Source: Agromyces sp. G08B096
Lineage (GTDB): Bacteria > Actinomycetota > Actinomycetes > Actinomycetales > Microbacteriaceae
Direction of reading: 5' to 3'
Length of the DNA stretch: 64,000 nucleotides
Assembly: GCF_040267705.1 (NCBI RefSeq)
Contig: NZ_CP158374.1
Span: 868,001 to 932,000 of the forward strand
Shown piece after piece: positions 55,988 to 64,000 of the stretch. Positions within the stretch are counted from its first letter, which is position 1. Every line of letters begins with the position of its first letter. The notes under the pieces were generated by a model. It did no database searches. It was given only the letters and a program-made list of their open reading frames with translations, and was not told where the DNA came from. The translations under genes and the position numbers were made by a program.

Positions 55988-58474
55988 ATGACCCTCATCC
56001 TCGACCCCGACGACCCGGCCGGCTGGCGCGAGGCGTCCGACCACGCCGGCACCGCCGAAGATCCGCTCACGGCGGGGCTGAACCCCCAGCAACGCGAGGC
56101 GGTCGAGTACCGCGGCCAGGCGCTGCTGATCGTCGCGGGCGCGGGGTCCGGCAAGACCCGGGTGCTGACGCACCGGATCGCGAGCCTCATCCAGAGCCGA
56201 GAGGCCTGGCCCAGCCAGATCCTCGCGATCACCTTCACCAACAAGGCCGCCGCCGAGATGCGGGAGCGCGTCGAGGCGCTGCTCGGCGAAGGGGCATCCG
56301 GCATGTGGATCTCGACGTTCCACTCGGCGTGCGTGCGGATCCTGCGCCGGGAGGCGGAGTCGATCGGCCTCAGCTCCACGTTCACCATCTACGACTCGGC
56401 CGACACGCGTACCGTCCTGAAGCGCATCATCAAAGAGCTCGACGCCGACACCATGGGCTTCACGCCCGCGAGCGCGCAGGCGAAGATCTCGAAGCTGAAG
56501 AACGAGCTGGCCGACGTCGAGTCGTACGCGCGGAACGCGAACACCAACGATCCGCAAGAGGTGATGTTCCTCGAGATCTTCCGGCAGTACACGCGCCGGC
56601 TGCGGGACGCCAGCGCGCTCGACTTCGACGACCTCATCGCCGAGACCGTGTACCTCTTCCGGGCGTTCCCGAAGGTCGCGGCGCTCTACCAGCGCCGGTT
56701 CCGGCACATCCTCGTCGACGAGTACCAGGACACCAACCACGCCCAGTACGCCCTCATCCGCGAACTCACGCGGCCGGTCGAGAAGCCGATCGTCGACGAG
56801 CTCGACGCGCATGGCGTGCTCGTCCGCGGGCTCGTCGACCGCAACGGCGAGATCCCGGGGGCCTCGCTCACCGTCGTCGGCGACTCCGACCAGTCGATCT
56901 ACGCCTTCCGCGGTGCCGACATCCGCAACATCGTCGAGTTCGAGCGCGACTTCCCAGGCGCGAAGGTCGTGCTGCTGGAGCAGAACTACCGGTCGACGCA
57001 GAACATCCTCTCGGCGGCGAACGCCGTCATCTCCAACAACTTCGACCGCAAAGACAAGAAGCTCTGGACGGCCGACGGCGACGGCGAGAAGATCGTCGGC
57101 TACACGGGGTACACGGCCCATGACGAGGCGCAGTTCGTCGCCGACGAGATCGAGGCGCTGCACCGTGCGGGCGTCGCGTACCGCGACATCGCCGTGTTCT
57201 ACCGCACCAACGCGCAGACGCGTGCACTGGAGGAGATCTTCGTGCGCTCGGCGCTGCCGTACCGGGTGGTCGGCGGCACCAAGTTCTACGAACGCGCCGA
57301 GATCAAGGACGCGATGGCCTACCTCATCGCGGTGGCCAACCCGCTCGACGAGCTCGCGCTCCGACGCATCCTCAACACGCCGAAGCGCGGCATCGGGCCG
57401 GCCACCGAGACGACCATCGCCCAGTTCGCCGAGCAGAACGAGCTCACCTTCCGCCAGGCGATGCGCCACGCCCGCGAACTCGGCCTCGGGCCGAAGGTGA
57501 CGGGCGCGATCACCGCGCTCGCCGATGTGCTCGACGAGGCCGCCGCGATGCTGGTGCCCTCGCAGGCGGGCATCGAGGCCGGCACCAACGAGGGAGCCGC
57601 GAAGGTCTCCGACGTCCTGGTCTTCCTCATGGAGCGGTCGGGGCTGCTCGACGCCCTCCGCACGAGCCGCGATCCGCAAGACGAGACCCGGGCCGAGAAC
57701 GTCGAGGAGCTCGTGGCCCAGACGCGCGACTTCGACCGCGAGAACCCGCAGGCCACGCTCGTCGACTTCCTGACGCAGGTCTCGCTGGTCGCCGCGGCCG
57801 ACGAGCTCGACGATGCGTCGGGCACGGTGTCGCTCATGACCCTCCACACGGCGAAGGGCCTCGAGTACCACGCCGTCTTCCTCACAGGCCTCGAGGAGGG
57901 GCTGCTGCCGCACCAGATGTCGGCGTCCGAGCCCGGCGGCCCCGCCGAGGAACGGCGGCTGTTCTACGTCGGCATCACCCGGGCCCGCCAGCGGCTCTAC
58001 CTCTCGCTCGCGATGAGCCGGGCGCAGTTCGGCGAGGTCGCCGTGGCGATGCCGAGCCGGTACCTGCAGGAGATCCCCGAGGAGCTCATCGACTGGAAGC
58101 AGTCGCCCGGCATGGCGACGAGCCGCGGCGGCACGCAGCCTCGGGCGCTGAACGCCCGTCGAGGGGGGCCGGGCAACGCCTCGGGCGGCGCGTGGGGCAC
58201 GCGCGGCCGCGATCTCGAGCGCTTCAGCGTCACCAAGAGCACGGCGGCGAAGACCGAATGGGCCAACCGTGTCACCGGCACCGTCCGCGACAACGGCGAC
58301 CTCACGCTCGAGCCCGGCGATCGCATCCGGCACACCGACTTCGGTGAGGGCCGGGTGACCCAGGTCACCGGCGAAGGAACCAAACGCATCGCCCACGTCA
58401 GCTTCGACACCGCGGGGGCGAAGAAGCTGCTCATCAAGATCGCCCCCATCGAGAAGCTGTCGGCGGGCTCGTGA
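55988..58474 (+). CDS. pcrA: ATP-dependent DNA helicase PcrA/UvrD
   Basis: 828 residues, superfamily 1A. Motif I AGAGSGKTRV, Ia ITFTNKAAAEMRER, II VDEYQDTN, III VGDSDQSIYAFRGAD, IV EQNYRS, V VSLMTLHTAKGLEY, VI RRLFYVGITRAR. The C-terminal tail ends with the Tudor-like DRIRHTDFGEGRVTQVTGEG that contacts RNA polymerase in PcrA. It acts in nucleotide-excision repair and removal of RecA and stalled polymerase. A short insertion near 270-290 lies between motifs II and III. It overlaps the NUDIX gene by four bases. Confidence 0.96.
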   Translation: MTLILDPDDPAGWREASDHAGTAEDPLTAGLNPQQREAVEYRGQALLIVAGAGSGKTRVLTHRIASLIQSREAWPSQILAITFTNKAAAEMRERVEALLGEGASGMWISTFHSACVRILRREAESIGLSSTFTIYDSADTRTVLKRIIKELDADTMGFTPASAQAKISKLKNELADVESYARNANTNDPQEVMFLEIFRQYTRRLRDASALDFDDLIAETVYLFRAFPKVAALYQRRFRHILVDEYQDTNHAQYALIRELTRPVEKPIVDELDAHGVLVRGLVDRNGEIPGASLTVVGDSDQSIYAFRGADIRNIVEFERDFPGAKVVLLEQNYRSTQNILSAANAVISNNFDRKDKKLWTADGDGEKIVGYTGYTAHDEAQFVADEIEALHRAGVAYRDIAVFYRTNAQTRALEEIFVRSALPYRVVGGTKFYERAEIKDAMAYLIAVANPLDELALRRILNTPKRGIGPATETTIAQFAEQNELTFRQAMRHARELGLGPKVTGAITALADVLDEAAAMLVPSQAGIEAGTNEGAAKVSDVLVFLMERSGLLDALRTSRDPQDETRAENVEELVAQTRDFDRENPQATLVDFLTQVSLVAAADELDDASGTVSLMTLHTAKGLEYHAVFLTGLEEGLLPHQMSASEPGGPAEERRLFYVGITRARQRLYLSLAMSRAQFGEVAVAMPSRYLQEIPEELIDWKQSPGMATSRGGTQPRALNARRGGPGNASGGAWGTRGRDLERFSVTKSTAAKTEWANRVTGTVRDNGDLTLEPGDRIRHTDFGEGRVTQVTGEGTKRIAHVSFDTAGAKKLLIKIAPIEKLSAGS

Positions 58475-59013
58475 GCTGGCCGGTTCGCGCGAGTCGCGTC
58501 GTCTACGAGAACCCCTGGATCCGCGTCCTCGAAGACGACGTGGTGCGGCCGGACGGCGGCGAGGGCATCTACGGCGTGCTCGAAGTCCGGCACACGGCCG
58601 TCTTCGTGGTCGCCGTCACCGACGCCGACGAGGTGCTCCTCGTCACGGTCGACCGGCACACCGTCGGCAGCTCGATCGAGGTGCCCGCGGGCGGCACCGA
58701 CGGCGAGGATCCGCTCGTCGCCGCCCGGCGGGAGCTGCTGGAGGAGACCGGGTTCGAGGCCGCCGAATGGCGCGAGATCGGGCGGATGACCGCACTGAAC
58801 GGCATCAGCCGTGCGCCCGAGGTGGTGTTTCTCGCCACCGGGCTCACCCGGGCCGCATCGGCCGACGGCTCGCAGGCCGAGGAGGGCATCAGCGAGGTGC
58901 GCGCCGTGCCGTGGGCCGAGGCGATCCGGCTCCTGCGCGAGGGGGAGATCACCGACGGCGAGACCGTCGCGGCGCTCATGTACGCGGCGATCGCGCTCGG
59001 CAAGCTGTCATGA
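58471..59013 (+). CDS. NUDIX hydrolase
   Basis: 180 residues. The Nudix helix is EDPLVAARRELLEETGFEA, with all the metal-binding glutamates; the glycine at its front is one residue closer than in the canonical box. The N-terminal VYENPWIRVLEDDVVRPDG resembles ADP-ribose pyrophosphatases. GTG 58471 overlaps the pcrA stop; its own stop overlaps the FUSC ATG. Substrate not determined. Confidence 0.88.
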   Translation: MSWPVRASRVVYENPWIRVLEDDVVRPDGGEGIYGVLEVRHTAVFVVAVTDADEVLLVTVDRHTVGSSIEVPAGGTDGEDPLVAARRELLEETGFEAAEWREIGRMTALNGISRAPEVVFLATGLTRAASADGSQAEEGISEVRAVPWAEAIRLLREGEITDGETVAALMYAAIALGKLS

Positions 59014-60071
59014 CGGAGGCCGCCCCGGCTGCGCAGCCCGCACCGTGGTGGCGTGACGTGCGAGCGCTGGACCTCGAGGTCGCCGCGCGCGCCGCCGTCG
59101 CCGCCGTGGTCCCGCTCGCGATCCTCGTGGCGACCGGTCAGGTCGAACTCGCGCCGTACGCCGCGTTCGGCGGCATGACCGCGATCTTCGGCCGCGGCGA
59201 GGCCTACCGAGGCCGGCTGCGCACGGCCACGGTCGCAGCGATCGGGCTCGTCGCGAGCGTGGCCATCGGCGTCGGGGCCGCGCTCGCCGGCGGCAGCGTG
59301 CCGGTCGTCGCGCTCGCGCTCGTCCTCGTGCTCATCGCGGGCGTCCTGACGGTCAACGTGGCGCGGCTCAGCCCGCCCACACCGCTGTTCTTCGTCTTCG
59401 CGGTCCTCGTGTGCGCGAGCGTGCCGACCCCGCCGGGCGAGGCGTGGCTGCGCATCGGCGTGACCGCCGCGGCGGCGGCGTTCGCCTGGGCGCTGAGCCT
59501 CTCGGGGTGGGTGCTCCGCCGCTTCGCCGGGCGGGAGACATCCCGTTCGCGGTTCAAGCCGCTGCGCCGCGCCGAGCCGGTGCGGTGGCAGGCGCTGCAC
59601 GACGCGGTCGTCTGGCGCACGATCGCCCAGCACGTAATCGCCGGGCTGGTCGCGGGCGGCGCGGCGATCGCGCTCGGCATCGGGCATCCGTACTGGGCCG
59701 TCGTGAGCGCGGCCGCGGTGATCCCGCCCGCGGGCGCCGCGCACTCGGTCTCGCGCGCCTGGCACCGGGTCGCCGGCACGCTCGTCGGAGTCCTCGTGAC
59801 GGGCCTGATCCTCTGGCCCGATCCGCCGGTGTGGGTGCTCGTGCTCATCGTCGCGATCGCGCAGTTCGGCGCGGAGGTCTTCGTCACCCGCCACTACGGC
59901 ACGGCGCTCGTGTTCATCACGCCGCTCGCCCTCGTGGTCGCGCATCTGGCGCAGCCGGTGCCGGTGGGGTCGTTGCTCGTCGATCGCGCCGTGGAGACCG
60001 TGCTGGGCTGCGCGGTCGCGATCGTCGCCGTGCTCGCGGCCCGCGCCCTCAGCGCTCGAGGCGCGCGATGA
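59010..60071 (+). CDS. FUSC-family membrane protein
   Basis: 353 residues with two groups of about five or six membrane segments separated by a polar loop near 165-205. The pattern (ELAPYAAFGGMTAIFGRGEAYRGRLRT; HPYWAVVSAAAVIPPAG; RAWHRVAGTLVGV) fits the fusaric-acid-resistance / aromatic acid exporter group. Substrate unknown. It overlaps NUDIX by four bases and its 3' end overlaps the facing DUF72 gene by 23 bases. Confidence 0.85.
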   Translation: MTEAAPAAQPAPWWRDVRALDLEVAARAAVAAVVPLAILVATGQVELAPYAAFGGMTAIFGRGEAYRGRLRTATVAAIGLVASVAIGVGAALAGGSVPVVALALVLVLIAGVLTVNVARLSPPTPLFFVFAVLVCASVPTPPGEAWLRIGVTAAAAAFAWALSLSGWVLRRFAGRETSRSRFKPLRRAEPVRWQALHDAVVWRTIAQHVIAGLVAGGAAIALGIGHPYWAVVSAAAVIPPAGAAHSVSRAWHRVAGTLVGVLVTGLILWPDPPVWVLVLIVAIAQFGAEVFVTRHYGTALVFITPLALVVAHLAQPVPVGSLLVDRAVETVLGCAVAIVAVLAARALSARGAR

Positions 60072-60900
60072 GCGCCATGGCGTCGAAGGGTGCCCGAACC
60101 TTCGCGTCGTTGTCGAAGTAGACGTACGCGTCGCGTCCGGCGGCGAGGTGGTCGCGCACCCACTCCGCCCACCGGTCGAGCGATGCGTCGTCGTAGCCCG
60201 ACGCGTACAGCTCCTCCTCTCCGTGGAGGCGGGCGTAGGCGAAGCCGGCGGTCGTCGCGGTCAGTCTGGGGTAGCGCCCGGCCGTGTCGGCGACGACGGA
60301 CGCGACATCGTGGCGAGCGAGCAGATCGGTCCACGCCGTCGTCTCGAAGCTCGGGTGGCGGACCTCGACGGCGTGTCTCAGGGGCCTGCCGGCCGCCTCC
60401 GAGCCGGGGTCGACGGCGAACCACGAACGACCCTCCATCCGCTCGTCGTGGCGGGCCGCGAGTTCGGCGGCCGCACCGACCGTGCGGGGCAGCCGGGCGA
60501 GGAACGCGTCGAGCAGCGCCTCGTCGTACGCGAGCGTCGGCGGCAGCTGCCAGAGCACGGGGCCGAGCGTGCCGTCGAGAGCGAGCACGCCGCTCGCGAA
60601 GAAGTTCGCCAGCGGAGCGTCGACGTCGCCCAGACGTTTGATGTGCGTGACGAACCTCGGCCCCTTGACGGCGAAGACGAAGCCCTCGGGCACGGTGTCC
60701 CGCCAGCTGGCCCAGGCGGTCGGGCGCTGCAGCGAATAGAACGAGCCGTTGACCTCGATCGAGGTCAGGCGCTCGGAGGCGTAGGCGAGTTCATCGGCCT
60801 GGCGGAGGCCCTTCGGGTAGAACGCCCGACGCCACCTGGGATAGACCCAGCCGGAGATGCCCACGTAGGCGCGGGCTGCGTGGGGCGTGGCATCCGACAT
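60049..60900 (-). CDS. DUF72 (YecE-like) protein
   Basis: 283 residues, TIM-barrel DUF72: [61 protein letters not shown] and [17 protein letters not shown]. Function not established. ATG 60900 gives the family N terminus after a short tail. It converges on the FUSC gene with a 23-base overlap and is divergent from sucC across 245 bases. Confidence 0.88.
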   Translation of the reverse strand: MSDATPHAARAYVGISGWVYPRWRRAFYPKGLRQADELAYASERLTSIEVNGSFYSLQRPTAWASWRDTVPEGFVFAVKGPRFVTHIKRLGDVDAPLANFFASGVLALDGTLGPVLWQLPPTLAYDEALLDAFLARLPRTVGAAAELAARHDERMEGRSWFAVDPGSEAAGRPLRHAVEVRHPSFETTAWTDLLARHDVASVVADTAGRYPRLTATTAGFAYARLHGEEELYASGYDDASLDRWAEWVRDHLAAGRDAYVYFDNDAKVRAPFDAMALIARLER

Positions 60901-61035
60901 GCCGACCAGTGTCGCAGTGGCGGGCGACCCGGGGAACGGGGTGGACAGGCGCGCCGGGCCGTGCGTGCGAGGGCTCCGTCGCGCCCGACCGCCGCGGCGT
61001 GCCTGCGCCGGTTCGGCGGCGTCATCCGATCGGAG

Positions 61036-61076
61036 TACCATGGCAGACGGCCCGTGCCGATATCTCGACATCGAGA
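61036..61076 (+). promoter_or_regulatory. possible promoter and palindromic operator of sucCD
   Basis: TACCAT at 61036-61041 may be a -10 box. TCTCGA-CA-TCGAGA at 61063-61076 is a perfect 14-bp palindrome some 20 bases downstream, where a repressor would block elongation or initiation. The regulator is not known from this window. The rest of the 245-base gap (60901-61145) shows nothing else. Confidence 0.45.
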
Positions 61077-61145
61077 GAGTTCGAGGCCGGGTCCTCACCC
61101 CACCATCCCTGCGCGAGACCCGCGCGGACCGATTGGAAGCAGAGC

Positions 61146-62309
61146 GTGGATCTTTACGAGTACCAGGCCCGAGACCTCTTCGAACAGTACGGCGTGCCGG
61201 TGCTCCCGGGCATCGTGGCCGACACCCCCGAAGAGGCCCGCGCGGCGGCCGAGAAGCTTGGCGGCGTCGTCGTGGTCAAGGCCCAGGTGAAGACGGGCGG
61301 CCGCGGCAAGGCCGGCGGCGTCAAGGTCGCGAAGACCCCCGACGAGGCGGAGGCCGCGGCCCGTGCCATCCTCGGCCTCGACATCAAGGGCCACGTCGTC
61401 AAGCGCGTCATGATCGCGGGCGGCGCGCGCATCGCGCAGGAGTTCTACTTCTCCGTGCTGCTCGACCGGGCCAACCGGTCCTACCTCTCGCTCACGAGCG
61501 TCGAGGGCGGCATGGAGATCGAGCAGCTCGCCGTCGAGAAGCCCGAGGCGCTCGCCCGGGTCGAGGTCGACCCGATCGCCGGCATCACGCTCGAGAAGGC
61601 CAAGGAGATCGCGGCCGCCGCGAAGTTCCCGGCCGAGCTCGTCGACCAGGTCGCCGAGGTCTTCGTGAAGCTCTACGAGGTGTACGCCAAGGAGGACGCG
61701 ACGCTCGTCGAGGTCAACCCGCTCATCCTCGACGAGGACGGCAAGATCATCGCCCTCGACGGCAAGGTCACGCTCGACGACAACGCCGAGTTCCGGCACG
61801 CCGGCCACGCCCTCCTCGAAGACAAGGCCGCGACCGACCCGCTCGAGGCGAAGGCCAAGGAGCTCGACCTCAACTACGTCAAGCTCGACGGCGAGGTCGG
61901 CATCATCGGCAACGGCGCGGGCCTCGTCATGTCCACGCTCGACGTGGTCGCCTACGCCGGTGAGAACCACGGCGGCGTGAAGCCGGCGAACTTCCTCGAC
62001 ATCGGCGGCGGCGCATCGGCCGAGGTCATGGCCAACGGCCTGTCGATCATCCTCGGCGACCCGCAGGTGAAGGCCGTGTTCGTCAACGTCTTCGGCGGCA
62101 TCACCGCCTGCGACCAGGTCGCGAAGGGCATCGTCGGCGCGCTCGCCGAGCTCGGCTCGACGGCGAACAAGCCGCTCGTCGTGCGCCTCGACGGCAACAA
62201 CGTCGTCGAGGGCCGGCGCATCCTCGAGGAGGCGGCGCACCCGCTCGTCACCCTCGCCGAGAACATGGACCAGGGCGCCGACAAGGCCGCCGAGCTGGCG
62301 AACGCGTAA
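61146..62309 (+). CDS. sucC: succinate-CoA ligase (ADP-forming), beta subunit
   Basis: 387 residues. With SucD it converts succinyl-CoA to succinate with ATP formation in the TCA cycle. ATP-grasp domain: [45 protein letters not shown]-terminal CoA-ligase domain with NFLDIGGGA and [20 protein letters not shown] 61146 gives the family start. sucD follows after 15 bases. Confidence 0.97.
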   Translation: MDLYEYQARDLFEQYGVPVLPGIVADTPEEARAAAEKLGGVVVVKAQVKTGGRGKAGGVKVAKTPDEAEAAARAILGLDIKGHVVKRVMIAGGARIAQEFYFSVLLDRANRSYLSLTSVEGGMEIEQLAVEKPEALARVEVDPIAGITLEKAKEIAAAAKFPAELVDQVAEVFVKLYEVYAKEDATLVEVNPLILDEDGKIIALDGKVTLDDNAEFRHAGHALLEDKAATDPLEAKAKELDLNYVKLDGEVGIIGNGAGLVMSTLDVVAYAGENHGGVKPANFLDIGGGASAEVMANGLSIILGDPQVKAVFVNVFGGITACDQVAKGIVGALAELGSTANKPLVVRLDGNNVVEGRRILEEAAHPLVTLAENMDQGADKAAELANA

Positions 62310-62318
62310 GGGACGTAG

Positions 62319-63233
<915 letters not shown>

Positions 63234-63241
63234 CTCCGGCT

Positions 63242-63285
63242 CACGACGACGGCCCCACGGGTTCGCCCGCGGGGCCGTCGTCGTG
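63242..63285 (+). terminator. terminator of sucCD
   Basis: A 20-position stem (63242-63261 with 63266-63285) with one mismatch and a TTCG tetraloop, eight bases after the stop codon. The most stable hairpin of the window. Confidence 0.9.
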
Positions 63286-63313
63286 TGCGGGGGCATCCGG
63301 CGCCGGTCGGTCG

Positions 63314-63319
63314 TACGCT
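63314..63319 (+). promoter_or_regulatory. -10 box of the gene at 63326 (leaderless)
   Basis: TACGCT ends six bases before the second of two consecutive GTG codons (63323 and 63326) and favours 63326. Confidence 0.5.
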
Positions 63320-63325
63320 GGGGTG

Positions 63326-63877
63326 GTGACCGGCGAGCGGGATGCCACCGACGAGCAGTCGATGCCGAGCGGGGCTGCGGCGGATGTCGCGGCGCGCGTC
63401 GTCCGCGCGAGCTTCGCGACCGAGGAGTCGGTGTACGGCGTCATCCTCGTGGCCGGCATGATCGTCGTCGCGGGCGCACACGCGGCCAGTTCTTGGAGCG
63501 TGTTCTGGACGGTCGCGGTGACCGTGGTCGTCTTCTGGGCCGCGCACGTCTACGCCGGCACCGTCGCCCATCACGGCCTCGACCACGACCGGGTGATCGG
63601 CATCGGCGAGTCGTTCCGGGCGGCGCTTCGCCGTTCGGTGGGGCTGCTGGCGTCGGCGGCGATCCCGTCGCTGATCCTCCTCGCGGGGGCGACGCGCGCG
63701 ATCGACGATGCCGCGGCGATCTGGATCGCACTGTGGTCGGGCGTCGCCGTGCTCGCCGTGCTCGGCTGGATCGCGTTCCAGCGACGCGGGGCGGCCTGGC
63801 CGATCCGACTGCTCGGCGCGCTCGCGACCGCCGCGTTCGGCCTCGTCATGATCGTGTTGAAGGCGTTCGTGCACTGA
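63326..63877 (+). CDS. membrane protein of unknown function
   Basis: 183 residues. A polar N terminus of about 30 residues is followed by four membrane segments: about 37-55, 59-78, 105-122 and 132-150, with a last one near 162-180. Small polar loops contain GTVAHHGLDHDRVIGIGESF, where several histidines are close together. No family recognised. GTG 63326 chosen from the -10 spacing; GTG 63323 is the alternative. Confidence 0.7.
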   Translation: MTGERDATDEQSMPSGAAADVAARVVRASFATEESVYGVILVAGMIVVAGAHAASSWSVFWTVAVTVVVFWAAHVYAGTVAHHGLDHDRVIGIGESFRAALRRSVGLLASAAIPSLILLAGATRAIDDAAAIWIALWSGVAVLAVLGWIAFQRRGAAWPIRLLGALATAAFGLVMIVLKAFVH

Positions 63878-63914
63878 GCCGGTTTCCGGCACTAGGGTCG
63901 TGCCAGGGGGGATC

Positions 63915-64000
63915 ATGGCGAAGCTCACGGTCGAGGAACTGGAGGCGCGCCTGGCGCGGCTCGAGGAGGAGAACGCGGCGCTCCGGGCGGCTGCGACGGA
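63915..64000 (+). CDS. coiled-coil protein, 5' part only
   Basis: The first 28 residues (MAKLTVEELEARLARLEEEN then AALRAAATD) form leucine heptads of a coiled coil. The gene runs off the window. GGGGGGAT precedes the ATG. It cannot be assigned to a family from this fragment. Confidence 0.6.
   Translation, partial: MAKLTVEELEARLARLEEENAALRAAAT

Overview
The window is about 70% G+C, almost fully coding, and reads as a chromosome segment of a high-GC Gram-positive actinobacterium, most likely family Microbacteriaceae. The evidence is the order of the ribosomal operons, a lidless short adenylate kinase, a GuaB3-type IMP dehydrogenase paralogue, a DUF3817 gene directly before guaA, many GTG starts and many apparently leaderless promoters. 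No rRNA, tRNA, CRISPR array, insertion sequence or prophage was seen.

Layout. 1-6254: end of the spc ribosomal operon (rplE', rpsH, rplF, rplR, rpsE, rpmD, rplO), then secY-adk-map. 6297-14061: a mannitol phosphotransferase locus (divergent PRD regulator, small EIIB-like protein, HPr, Enzyme I, EIICB, EIIA, mannitol-1-phosphate dehydrogenase) placed between map and infA, where actinobacterial ribosomal operons normally run on without a break. 14194-17276: infA, rpmJ, rpsM, rpsK, rpoA, rplQ, closed by a strong terminator. 17436-28110: truA, rplM-rpsI-glmM, coaA (reverse), glmS-acpS-alr-tsaE, tsaB-rimI-tsaD; cell-wall amino sugar and D-alanine supply plus the tRNA t6A machinery. 28254-29872: three consecutive small membrane proteins of DUF4190 type. 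29873-32564: a reverse SAM methyltransferase, groES under two CIRCE operators, and a RarD-type exporter.

32781-38630: a branched-chain amino acid type ABC transporter split into two facing transcription units, with a LivH permease that carries a secreted beta-rich domain at its N terminus. 38916-51186: guanine nucleotide genes (guaB, guaB3, guaA) interleaved with a PatB-like C-S lyase, an ABC-F ATPase, glpD, an orphan KhtT-like protein, SURF1, a VOC protein, a frameshifted TetR gene and DUF3817. 51328-55888: a DGPF protein with its ECF42 sigma factor, a Bax-inhibitor-1 protein, a glycerophosphodiesterase and a lipoprotein. 55988-64000: PcrA helicase, NUDIX, FUSC, DUF72, sucCD and two membrane or coiled-coil unknowns, the last cut by the window edge.

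Sequence-level patterns: many single-gene promoters have a TAnnnT box ending six or seven bases before the start codon, which marks leaderless mRNAs and was used to choose several starts. The heptamer GGATGCC (or its complement) is strikingly frequent in intergenic DNA and recurs inside genes as the codon pairs GAT-GCC and GCA-TCC. The items most worth following up are this heptamer, the LivH fusion, the mannitol locus inside the ribosomal region and the broken tetR with intact operators.
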